The notes below the pieces were generated by a model that was not told the DNA's origin, ran no database searches, and saw only the letters and a program-made list of their open reading frames with translations. This document shows positions 1-5,429 of a stretch of 5,429 nucleotides of DNA, one piece after another. The stretch lies in contig JAEZFH010000313.1 of assembly GCA_023437885.1 (NCBI GenBank), positions 1 through 5,429 of the forward strand, given 5' to 3'. The stretch comes from Bacillota bacterium. GTDB taxonomy: Bacteria; Bacillota; Clostridia; Lachnospirales; Lachnospiraceae. Position 1 is the first letter of the stretch, and each line of letters starts with the position of its first letter. Position numbers and translations under genes: made by a program.

Positions 1-30
1 CTTCTTTATTCCTTTTAAAAACGTAGTCAT
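1..30 (-). CDS. kdpC: KdpC, potassium-transporting ATPase subunit C (N-terminal 10 codons only)
   Basis: Only the start of this gene is in the window. Reading leftwards from an ATG at 30..28, the codons give MTTFLKGIKK, which resembles the cytoplasmic N-terminus of KdpC just before its single membrane helix. A perfect AGGAGG Shine-Dalgarno (minus strand, 44..39) sits 8 bases before the ATG, the same spacing as the other pump genes. A nearer in-frame-looking ATG at 35..33 reads ATG AAA TGA and cannot be the start. KdpC is the accessory subunit that binds KdpA and KdpB and is needed for pump activity. Its place after kdpB supports the call, although the 150-base gap between them is unusual. The identity rests on ten residues plus context. 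Confidence 0.85.
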   Translation of the reverse strand, partial: MTTFLKGIKK

Positions 31-180
31 TTCATAAACCTCCTAATAGAAATCTAAAGCACCGGCTGCCAGCTCATAATCACATCAATCGCCGGAAATT
101 TCAGGCATCCAGTAATTGCATATCTGGACTTAACGTGTACAGCGCTTTTCATTATAATAATTTCTGCCTGATCCCTTCTG
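31..180 (-). other. Long kdpB-kdpC spacer with a possible 32-codon ORF and an isolated -10-like hexamer
   Basis: The stop of kdpB (181) and the start of kdpC (30) are 150 bases apart, whereas the other joints in this operon are 13 to 21 bases or overlap. Apart from the kdpC Shine-Dalgarno at 39..44 the stretch has no clear function. On the minus strand it contains an ATG-to-TAG reading frame at 152..54 (32 aa, starting MKSAVHVKSRYAITG) with no convincing ribosome site and no membrane span; I do not recognise it and do not call it a gene. A perfect TATAAT lies at 156..151, but nothing resembling a -35 box stands 16-18 bases upstream. A weak stem pairs 128..124 with 112..108. No T-run terminator is visible. 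Confidence 0.5.
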
Positions 181-2235
181 CTATAGCCCCAAAGACGCCA
201 GTACCGGAGTAATGAGGAGATCAATCAGTTTGATGCCTGCAAAGGGTATTGCCACGCCTCCCAGTCCATATATCAGCATATTGCGTGACAGCATCTTCTC
301 TGCGCGCATCGGCCTGTACTTGACTCCCTTCATAGCAAGAGGGATCAGGATCGGAATAATGATCGCATTAAAAATTAAAGCTGAGAGAATTGCACTGTAG
401 GTCGTGGATAATCTCATAATGTTCAGCATTTGCATCTGCGGTATCACTGCCATGAACATTGCCGGGATAATGGCAAAATATTTAGCTATATCGTTAGCAA
501 TACTGAAGGTTGTCAAAGAACCGCGCGTGATCAGAAGCTGTTTCCCGATCTCAACCACATCCAATATCTTGGTGGGGTCGGAATCCAGATCCACCATGTT
601 TGCAGCTTCCTTCGCAGCAGTTGTCCCGCTGTTCATCGCAATACCCACATTGGCCTGTGCAAGAGCCGGAGCGTCGTTGGTGCCGTCACCTGTCATGGCT
701 ACAATCTTACCTTCGGCCTGCTCCGCTTTGATTGCAGCAATCTTATCTTCCGGCTTGCATTCCGCGATAAAGCTGTCTACACCGGCTTCCTGTGCGATGG
801 TTGCTGCGGTCAGCGGATTATCACCGGTGCACATTATGGTTTTTATGCCAATCGCTCTGAGCCTTGAGAAACGCTCTACCAGGCCCTCCTTGATGGTATC
901 CTTCAAATATATGACTCCCAGAATCCGGTTTCCGACGCATACGGTCAGAGGTGTTCCTCCCAGTTTGGCAACTTCATTGACCCGGACCTCCAAATCCTTT
1001 GGAATGGTACCGCCCAGCTCCTGTACATATCTCTGGATTGTATCGGATGCTCCCTTGCGTATCCTCGTGCCATCCAAAAGATTGACGCCGCTCATACGTG
1101 TCTGGGCCGTAAACTCCAGGAAGGTCATACCGGGAATTGCCTCCTGACGCTTTCCGCTCAGACGCTCCCCGAGTTCAATGACCGATTTTCCCTCCGGAGT
1201 ATCATCTTTCAGGGAGCTGATCACCGAATAATGCATAAGCTCCTGTTCATTTGAATCACCTACGGGAATAAATTTTGCAGCCATACGGTTTCCGTAGGTA
1301 ATGGTGCCGGTTTTATCAAGAATCATGGTATCCACATCTCCGCAGACCTCAACAGCCTTGCCGGACATGGCAATAACATTAAACCGCGTAACGCGGTCCA
1401 TACCGGCAATACCGATAGCCGACAGCAATCCGCCGATGGTGGTGGGAATCAGACAGACCGTCAGGGCAATCAGCGTGGAGATCTGCAGACGGACCCCGCT
1501 GTAAACCGCAATGGGATAAAGACTGACCATGACGATCAGGAAAATAATCGTCAGGCTGACCAGCAGCGTGTTCAACGCGATCTCATTCGGTGTTTTCTTG
1601 CGGGAAGCACCTTCGACCAGCGAAATCATCTTATCGAGAAAGGATTCCCCCGGATTGGAGGTAATCTGGATTTTCAGCCAGTCACTGGTCACCGTCGTTC
1701 CGCCTGTGACCGATGCAAAATCACCCCCGCTCTCCTTTAGCACGGGCGCAGATTCTCCGGTAATCGCAGATTCATCCACTGAAGCAATTCCTTCCAACAC
1801 CTCGCCGTCATTTGGTATCAGCTCTCCTGCCTTTACAAGCACAATATCACCCTTTTTCAGCAAACTGGCGCTGGTGATGGTTTCTTTGCCATCGTCACTC
1901 AGGATTCGGGCCTGCATATCCTTCTGTGTTTTTTTCAGGCTCTGGGCCTGTGCCTTGCCCCTGCCCTCGGCCACCGCTTCTGCAAAGTTGGCAAACAGCA
2001 CCGTGATCAGAAGAATAACTGATACAATCGAATTATACAGCCGCAGATTGTTTCCCTCATCCCCGAACAGATCAGGAAAAAAGCAAAGCAGCAGCGTCAC
2101 CATAAATCCTATTTCTACGACGAACATGACCGGGTTTCGCATCATATATCTGGGGTTCAGCTTTTTCAATGCCCCCAGCAGGGAGGATTTAAAAATATCC
2201 CCGGTCATAAATTTTGTTTTATTTTCTTTATTCAC
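181..2235 (-). CDS. kdpB: KdpB, P-type ATPase catalytic subunit of the K+ pump
   Basis: This is the ATP-hydrolysing subunit of the KdpFABC complex in the cytoplasmic membrane. It powers K+ uptake through KdpA. The protein has 684 residues, close to the 682 of E. coli KdpB, so it is full length. Visible landmarks in order: two N-terminal membrane helices (about 37-53 and 67-84); the actuator-domain TGES loop at 159-162; helices 3-4 with IPTT at 263-266; the phosphorylation motif DKTGT at 307-311, with Asp307 as the phosphoacceptor; nucleotide-binding residues in FTAQTRMSG (375-383) and KGA (394-396); TGDN at 470-473; the hinge TGDGTND at 515-521; and three C-terminal helices. Helix 5 keeps the Asp582/Lys585 pair (Asp583/Lys586 in E. 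coli). The start is a GTG, chosen because an AGGAGG (2249..2244) lies 8 bases upstream. That ribosome site overlaps the stop of kdpA, which suggests translational coupling. Confidence 0.98.
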   Translation of the reverse strand: MNKENKTKFMTGDIFKSSLLGALKKLNPRYMMRNPVMFVVEIGFMVTLLLCFFPDLFGDEGNNLRLYNSIVSVILLITVLFANFAEAVAEGRGKAQAQSLKKTQKDMQARILSDDGKETITSASLLKKGDIVLVKAGELIPNDGEVLEGIASVDESAITGESAPVLKESGGDFASVTGGTTVTSDWLKIQITSNPGESFLDKMISLVEGASRKKTPNEIALNTLLVSLTIIFLIVMVSLYPIAVYSGVRLQISTLIALTVCLIPTTIGGLLSAIGIAGMDRVTRFNVIAMSGKAVEVCGDVDTMILDKTGTITYGNRMAAKFIPVGDSNEQELMHYSVISSLKDDTPEGKSVIELGERLSGKRQEAIPGMTFLEFTAQTRMSGVNLLDGTRIRKGASDTIQRYVQELGGTIPKDLEVRVNEVAKLGGTPLTVCVGNRILGVIYLKDTIKEGLVERFSRLRAIGIKTIMCTGDNPLTAATIAQEAGVDSFIAECKPEDKIAAIKAEQAEGKIVAMTGDGTNDAPALAQANVGIAMNSGTTAAKEAANMVDLDSDPTKILDVVEIGKQLLITRGSLTTFSIANDIAKYFAIIPAMFMAVIPQMQMLNIMRLSTTYSAILSALIFNAIIIPILIPLAMKGVKYRPMRAEKMLSRNMLIYGLGGVAIPFAGIKLIDLLITPVLASLGL

Positions 2236-2248
2236 AATAGGTCCCTCC

Positions 2249-3961
2249 TTAATTCCACAAGGTCATATGCTCAGCAAACGGACCAAGAACCAATGCCGGA
2301 AAGAAAGTCAGTGCAGCAATGATAATTACCACCATAAGCAGTGCTATGGTAAATGTTCCGGTATCTGTTCTTAAGGTACCAATGGATTCGCTGACCGGCT
2401 GTTTCTGCATCAACGAGCCTGCGATGGCCAGTGAGATAATAATGGACAGATAACGCCCGAAGAACATAACCAGTCCCGTTGAGATATTCCAGAAAACCGT
2501 ATTGTCTGCCAGCCCCTCAAAGCCGGAGCCGTTGTTGGCAGCCGAGGACGCATATTCATACAATACCTGCGTCAGTCCATGGGGACCGGGGTTGGTGATG
2601 CCCTCCAGCCCTGCCGGAATCGCAATTGCAATTCCCGTACCTGCTAAAATCAACAATGGATGGATGATAATTCCCAGTGCCGTCAGCTTCATTTCCCTTC
2701 CTTCAATTTTTTTCGCCAGATATTCCGGCGTACGCCCTACCATCAATCCACAAATGAAAACCGTCAGTATTACATACAAAAGCATGTTCATCAGCCCGAC
2801 CCCCTTACCGCCGAATACAAGGTTGAGCATCATATTCATCAACGGAACCGAGCCGCCTAACGGTGTCAGGGTATCATGCATGGTATTAACAGAACCGGTG
2901 GTAAAGGCGGTGGTCACAGTGACAAAGGAAGCAGATTGAGCAATCCCGAAGCGTACTTCTTTCCCTTCCATGTTTCCCATGCTCTGACTTAATCCTGCCT
3001 GCTCCAGCAGGGGATTGCCGGTTTGTTCCGCAATAAAGCAGACCGCGGCACCCAGAACGAATATTGTGAGCATGACGGCAAAGAGAGGTCTGGCTTCCCT
3101 GCCGAGCAGGACCTTTTCTTCTTTGTTTTTCCCGGCATCCTTTTTACGGCTGCGAACCATATGACCAAAAGCAATTACACAAGACCCTGGCAAAAGCATC
3201 ATGGAAAGCATTTCTATTATGTTCGTAAGCACATTGGGATTTTCAAAGGGCGTGGTTGAGTTAGCTCCAAGAAAGCCTCCTCCGTTGGTGCCCAGATGCT
3301 TTATCGATTCCAGCGCGGCAATGGGTCCCATGGCAATATCCTGAAATTTCCCCTCCATCGTCGGGACGGTTATCGTGGGTGACAGATTCTGCACAACCCC
3401 CTGGGAGACCAGCACCAGCCCTACCAGCAGGGAAAGCGGCAGGAACACTCGTGTCGTAATCCGGATGAGGTCCGCATAGAAATTGCCCATGGTTTTACCG
3501 GCAAGCCCCCGTACGAAGGCCATGGCAACCGAAAATCCGGTGGCGGCGGAAGTGAACATCATAAAGATGATGACTGTCATCTGGCTTAAATAAGTAAGAG
3601 CCGATTCTCCGGAATAATGCTGGAGATTGGTATTGGTGATAAAGCTGATCACTGTATTGAAGGCAAGGCTCGGCTCCATCGCTTGGATGCCGTTGGGATT
3701 CAAAAACGGAAGCCCCTGAATTCTTAGAATCAGATACCCGACCAGTACCATAATTGTATTGGTCGCCAGCATGGCCAAAGCATACTGCTTCCAATTCATT
3801 TCTTTTCTATCAATGCCGCAGATACGGTAAAGTGCATTGTCGATCCGGTCAAACACCGGATCTGCAAAGGTATGCTTTGCGTCCGCGATATGATAGAGGT
3901 ATTTGCCCATCGGCAAGATTATGGCAATAAAGACTGCCAGTAGTAAAAGCATTTGTAGCAT
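2249..3961 (-). CDS. kdpA: KdpA, potassium-binding and translocating subunit
   Basis: KdpA is the channel-like membrane subunit that binds K+ on the outside and passes it towards KdpB. It belongs to the superfamily of K+ transporters with four pore repeats. The 570-residue product is slightly longer than E. coli KdpA (557) and is rich in hydrophobic helices throughout. All four selectivity-filter loops are visible: TNTNLQHYSGE at 109-119, GTNGGGF at 224-230, TTGSVN at 354-359 and NNGSGF at 476-481. The short charged cytoplasmic loop around 271-292 (RKKDAGKNKEEK) is typical of the family in position. The ATG at 3961..3959 is preceded 8 bases away by GGAG (3973..3970), a weaker ribosome site than those of the neighbouring genes. 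A second ATG nine bases inside is a less likely start. kdpF ends 21 bases upstream, and the stop codon overlaps the kdpB ribosome site. Confidence 0.98.
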   Translation of the reverse strand: MLQMLLLLAVFIAIILPMGKYLYHIADAKHTFADPVFDRIDNALYRICGIDRKEMNWKQYALAMLATNTIMVLVGYLILRIQGLPFLNPNGIQAMEPSLAFNTVISFITNTNLQHYSGESALTYLSQMTVIIFMMFTSAATGFSVAMAFVRGLAGKTMGNFYADLIRITTRVFLPLSLLVGLVLVSQGVVQNLSPTITVPTMEGKFQDIAMGPIAALESIKHLGTNGGGFLGANSTTPFENPNVLTNIIEMLSMMLLPGSCVIAFGHMVRSRKKDAGKNKEEKVLLGREARPLFAVMLTIFVLGAAVCFIAEQTGNPLLEQAGLSQSMGNMEGKEVRFGIAQSASFVTVTTAFTTGSVNTMHDTLTPLGGSVPLMNMMLNLVFGGKGVGLMNMLLYVILTVFICGLMVGRTPEYLAKKIEGREMKLTALGIIIHPLLILAGTGIAIAIPAGLEGITNPGPHGLTQVLYEYASSAANNGSGFEGLADNTVFWNISTGLVMFFGRYLSIIISLAIAGSLMQKQPVSESIGTLRTDTGTFTIALLMVVIIIAALTFFPALVLGPFAEHMTLWN

Positions 3962-3982
3962 CTCTTCTTCTCCGCCTCTCTG

Positions 3983-4060
3983 CTAAAATTTTTCGGGATT
4001 GACCAGTGCATATACCAGGTACACCCCTAAAGCAACAATAATAATTCCAAGTAGTAACAT
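3983..4060 (-). CDS. kdpF: KdpF, small single-span subunit of the Kdp ATPase
   Basis: This 25-codon gene encodes a peptide starting MLLLGIIIVALGVYLVYAL and ending VNPEKF. The YLVYAL(V/I)N..(K/A)F ending is the hallmark of KdpF; the E. coli peptide has 29 residues and a matching YLVYALI ending. KdpF is a single membrane helix that packs against KdpA and stabilises the complex. Residues 2-20 form the hydrophobic helix. A perfect AGGAGG at 4074..4069 sits 8 bases before the ATG. Another ATG at 4065..4063 is in a different frame and too close to the ribosome site. The gene lies directly ahead of kdpA, as in E. coli, and its ribosome site begins immediately after the stop codon of the upstream small gene, so the two are probably translated together. 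It is short enough to be missed by automatic annotation. Confidence 0.93.
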   Translation of the reverse strand: MLLLGIIIVALGVYLVYALVNPEKF

Positions 4061-4074
4061 AACATCAACCTCCT

Positions 4075-4167
4075 CTATGATTTTTTAACCTGGTATCCGC
4101 ACCAATCAGCAAATAGCTTCACAAACAGAAAGCAGACTACAAGGATGCCAATCATTAAGAAATCCAT
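4075..4167 (-). CDS. Small single-span membrane peptide, first gene of the pump operon (30 aa)
   Basis: A 30-codon reading frame starts MDFLMIGILVVCFLFVKLF and ends ADWCGYQVKKS. Residues 3-19 form one strongly hydrophobic helix, followed by a short tail with Asp21, Trp22, Cys23 and two lysines, so the C-terminus is probably cytoplasmic. A perfect AGGAGG at 4181..4176 sits 8 bases before the chosen ATG (4167..4165). An in-frame ATG six bases earlier (4173) is only 2 bases from that site and is unlikely to be used. The stop codon abuts the AGGAGG of kdpF. I do not recognise a named family. From memory, clostridial kdp operons such as that of Clostridium acetobutylicum carry two small hydrophobic genes (kdpZ, kdpY) before kdpA, and this gene would match the first. 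A structural or regulatory role in the Kdp complex is inference from position and shape alone. Confidence 0.75.
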   Translation of the reverse strand: MDFLMIGILVVCFLFVKLFADWCGYQVKKS

Positions 4168-4175
4168 ATTCATTT

Positions 4176-4181
4176 CCTCCT
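4176..4181 (-). promoter_or_regulatory. Shine-Dalgarno that decides the start of the 30-aa membrane peptide
   Basis: The minus strand carries AGGAGG here. It is 2 bases from the first in-frame ATG (4173) and 8 bases from the second (4167). Eight bases is also the spacing seen for kdpF, kdpB and kdpC, so the second ATG is taken as the start. Confidence 0.8.
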
Positions 4182-4189
4182 ATTGTTTA

Positions 4190-4218
4190 TTTCTAATTCA
4201 GTGTATCATTTCTGTCAT
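4190..4218 (-). promoter_or_regulatory. Candidate sigma-70-type promoter for the pump operon
   Basis: On the minus strand ATGACA (4218..4213) matches the TTGACA -35 consensus at five of six positions. It is followed after 17 bases by TAGAAA (4195..4190), which matches TATAAT at four of six. Transcription would start near 4183, leaving a leader of about 16 bases that contains only the AGGAGG. A promoter is expected between the kdpE terminator and the first small gene, and the weak -10 fits an activated promoter. The exact hexamers are a best guess; the nearby TGATACAC (4208..4201) is a competing -10 but has no -35 at the right distance. Confidence 0.35.
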
Positions 4219-4247
4219 AAATTTGGGGTTAGGGTTTCCAGCAGGGG

Positions 4248-4265
4248 ATTAAGACTAAATTAAGA
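4248..4265 (-). promoter_or_regulatory. Direct repeat with 11-bp period, candidate KdpE operator
   Basis: Read on the plus strand, ATTAAGA occurs at 4248-4254 and again at 4259-4265, exactly 11 bp apart; on the minus strand this is TCTTAAT-N4-TCTTAAT. The similarity extends to ATTAAGAYTA in both copies (4248-4257 and 4259-4268). OmpR/PhoB-family regulators, to which KdpE belongs, bind as head-to-tail dimers to repeats about 11 bp apart. The E. coli kdp operator, as I recall it, is also a T-rich pair of 7-bp repeats with a 4-bp spacer. The site lies roughly 30 bp upstream of the candidate -35 box, a normal place for an activator. Binding by KdpE is inferred, not shown. Confidence 0.5.
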
Positions 4266-4297
4266 TTATTTTTCTAATACCGGGTTCAAGCCCAAAG

Positions 4298-4343
4298 AAA
4301 AAAACTAACCCATATCTTAAGTTAAGATATGAGTTAGTCTTAG
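4298..4343 (-). terminator. Intrinsic terminator after kdpE
   Basis: Arms at 4338..4322 and 4320..4304 (minus-strand order) are complementary at 16 of 17 positions, and the remaining pair (4332 with 4310) is a T-G wobble in the minus-strand transcript. The centre is the single base 4321, so the folded loop would be three bases. The stem is A+T-rich. It is followed in the minus direction by an uninterrupted run of seven T (4304..4298), then C and three more T. The hairpin starts about 33 bases after the kdpE stop and would end the kdpDE transcript before the pump operon. On the plus strand the trailing sequence is not a clean T-run, so termination should be mainly in the kdpDE direction. Confidence 0.85.
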
Positions 4344-4370
4344 CTGGTTTTTAGCTTATTTCATCCGGTT

Positions 4371-5099
4371 CTATGAGTTGATCTCATAGGAACTTCCCTC
4401 ATCCGCTACCCGGAGCATCCGGTAGCCGACGCCAATATGGGTTTGAATGTACTTTGGCTGCGAGGGTGTTCTTTCCACCTTTTTTCGCAGGGTAGCCATA
4501 AAAACGCGCAGGGCTGGAATGTCACTGGCATAATTCCCCCATACTTCATGCAGGATATAATTATGCGTCAGCACTTTTCCTACGTTTTTTGCAAGCAGGC
4601 ATAGAAGCTTGTATTCGATGGGAGTCAGGTGTACCTCTTCCCCCTCCAGCCAGGTGCAGCCTGCCGCGTAATCAATCTTCAAGCTTCCATTGATAAAGAA
4701 CGACGCATCTCTTTGCAGCTTTTCGCTGTCATAGCGGACCCTTCGAAGGCTGACCCGGAGCCTCGCCAACAATTCTTCCACGCTGAACGGCTTTGTCAGG
4801 TAGTCATCCGCACCGGCATCCAGCGCATCGATTTTATCACGATCTTCACTGCGTGCGCTGACCACAATAATGGGCATATTGGACCATTCCCGAACCCTTT
4901 TAATAATTTCCACACCATCCATGTCAGGAAGCCCCAGATCCAGAATCATTATATCCGGCTGGCTGGAAACAGCCTCAATAATCGAACGTTCTCCCGTGTC
5001 CGCCGTATGATACAGATATCCTTGTGTCTCCAGTGTCGTGGTAATCAGCTTTCGGATCGGCTTATCATCCTCCACCACAAGTATCAAGGGTTTATTCAT
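4371..5099 (-). CDS. kdpE: KdpE, OmpR/PhoB-family response regulator of the kdp operon
   Basis: This cytoplasmic regulator accepts phosphate from KdpD and activates kdp transcription. The 242-residue protein has a receiver domain (about 1-118) with the acidic pocket Glu10-Asp11-Asp12, the phosphoacceptor Asp54 in ILDLGLPDMDG, Ser81 in VVSAR, Tyr100 and the conserved Lys103 in TKPF. A winged-helix DNA-binding domain follows (about 135-230), with LTPIEYKLL at 158-166, the recognition-helix region RVFMATLRKKVE at 198-209, and the wing ending in GVGYRM at 223-228. I place the start at the ATG 5099..5097, because the AGGAGG at 5114..5109 is 9 bases away. A TTG six bases earlier would extend the protein by two residues but lies only 3 bases from that site. 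The first 8 bases overlap the end of kdpD, so the pair is probably translationally coupled. Confidence 0.96.
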   Translation of the reverse strand: MNKPLILVVEDDKPIRKLITTTLETQGYLYHTADTGERSIIEAVSSQPDIMILDLGLPDMDGVEIIKRVREWSNMPIIVVSARSEDRDKIDALDAGADDYLTKPFSVEELLARLRVSLRRVRYDSEKLQRDASFFINGSLKIDYAAGCTWLEGEEVHLTPIEYKLLCLLAKNVGKVLTHNYILHEVWGNYASDIPALRVFMATLRKKVERTPSQPKYIQTHIGVGYRMLRVADEGSSYEINS

Positions 5100-5429
5100 G
5101 AACAATCACCTCCTCCACCTGCAGGGTAAAGCAAAATACCGTACCCTGAGGAATATTATCCCTTACATAGATTTTACCGCCGTGGGCATCAATGATCGAT
5201 TTGCACAGATAAAGCCCCAGACCCAGGCCGCGTCTGCCGTCACCGCGGATATTATTGGCTGTATAAAACATATCGAACAGCGTACCCTTAACTTCGTCCG
5301 ATATGCCGGGACCATCATCAGCAATTTCCACCAGCACCATCCGGTTTTTCCTCCTTGCAGATACCGTGATATGAGATCCGGGCGGTGTATTTTTATTAGA
5401 ATTATCCACATTATTAATCTGAACCTGAA
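5092..5429 (-). CDS. kdpD: KdpD, sensor histidine kinase (C-terminal 111 residues)
   Basis: The reading frame is open to the right edge and ends with TAA at 5094..5092, so this is the 3' end of a larger gene. What is visible is the catalytic ATP-binding part of a histidine kinase: an N-box around DNSNKNTPPGS, the G1 box DDGPGIS, an F-box LFDMFY, and the G2 box GLGLGLYLCKSIIDAHGG. The YVRDN..QGTVFCFTL ending and the position just before kdpE identify it as KdpD rather than another kinase. KdpD is a membrane protein that autophosphorylates and controls the phosphorylation of KdpE; its N-terminal sensor domains, membrane helices and phosphorylated histidine lie outside the window. A GTG at 5409 is an internal valine codon, not a start. 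The N-box helix is unusually polar. Confidence 0.92.
   Translation of the reverse strand, partial: QVQINNVDNSNKNTPPGSHITVSARRKNRMVLVEIADDGPGISDEVKGTLFDMFYTANNIRGDGRRGLGLGLYLCKSIIDAHGGKIYVRDNIPQGTVFCFTLQVEEVIVHE
5109..5114 (-). promoter_or_regulatory. Shine-Dalgarno for kdpE, inside the end of kdpD
   Basis: The minus strand reads AGGAGG here, within the last codons of kdpD. It lies 9 bases from the ATG at 5099 but only 3 from the TTG at 5105, which decides the kdpE start in favour of the ATG. Its position inside kdpD means that ribosomes finishing kdpD would help to open it. Confidence 0.75.

Noticed and set aside
54..152. 32-codon frame in the kdpB-kdpC spacer as a gene
   Set aside because: It has no Shine-Dalgarno at a usable distance, in contrast to every other gene here, no hydrophobic helix and no recognised similarity. 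It is kept only as an observation about the spacer.
404..1147. Open reading frame of 247 codons on the plus strand opposite kdpB
   Set aside because: It lies wholly antisense to the well-supported kdpB, has a composition typical of a complement-strand shadow (runs of Ala, Ser, Pro, Ile), and shows no recognisable domain or ribosome site.
1529..2374. Open reading frame of 281 codons on the plus strand across the kdpB/kdpA junction
   Set aside because: It is antisense to conserved coding sequence of both kdpB and kdpA and is serine- and isoleucine-rich without domain structure, so it is a shadow frame.
2502..2939. Open frames opposite kdpA (2502-2939 and 3023-3259) as possible antisense genes
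   Set aside because: Both are complements of strongly conserved KdpA pore and helix regions and have no independent start signals.
4222..4237. Telomere-like GGGGTTAGGGTTT on the plus strand
   Set aside because: It is fewer than three repeat units in a bacterial intergenic region and is best seen as chance.
4281..4293. CGGGTTCAAGCCC resembling a tRNA T-arm on the plus strand
   Set aside because: The paired arms leave a 6-base loop rather than 7, there is no acceptor, D or anticodon arm around it, and it overlaps the region next to the terminator.
4168..4297. Riboswitch (for example c-di-AMP ydaO type) in the leader of the pump operon
   Set aside because: The stretch is about 130 bases, lacks the conserved motifs of that class that I can recall, and shows no second terminator hairpin before the first gene. 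If the candidate promoter is right, the leader is only about 16 bases.
4629..5129. Open reading frame of 166 codons on the plus strand opposite kdpE
   Set aside because: It is fully antisense to the receiver and linker of KdpE and has no motif of its own.

Overview
The window holds most of a Kdp high-affinity potassium uptake locus, and every gene lies on the minus strand. In transcription order, from the right edge leftwards, it contains: the 3' end of kdpD (sensor histidine kinase), kdpE (response regulator), a strong intrinsic terminator, a short regulatory region, an unnamed 30-codon gene for a single-span membrane peptide, kdpF, kdpA, kdpB, a 150-base spacer, and the first ten codons of kdpC. 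kdpD and kdpC both run off the window.

The organism looks like a low-to-mid GC Firmicute, most likely a clostridium of the Lachnospiraceae type. The reasons are near-perfect AGGAGG Shine-Dalgarno sites 8-9 bases before every visible start, a GTG start on kdpB, the protein sequence style, and a small membrane-peptide gene ahead of the kdpF position, as I recall for clostridial kdp operons. This is inference; no rRNA or other marker is present.

The genes form one functional unit. KdpD and KdpE sense low potassium or osmotic demand and switch on the pump. KdpA is the channel-like K+ subunit, KdpB the P-type ATPase that drives transport, KdpC the accessory subunit and KdpF a small stabilising peptide. 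Here kdpDE lies upstream of the structural genes, unlike in E. coli, and a 17-position inverted repeat with a T-run separates the two parts. The pump operon therefore probably has its own promoter. A 7-bp direct repeat with an 11-bp period lies in this gap and has the geometry expected of an OmpR/PhoB-family site, making it a good KdpE-box candidate.

The least ordinary parts are the 30-aa peptide gene, the 150-base spacer between kdpB and kdpC, the direct-repeat operator candidate, and an oddly polar N-box in the visible piece of KdpD. The core Kdp proteins look intact and conventional. I see no mobile element, CRISPR array, tRNA or rRNA.
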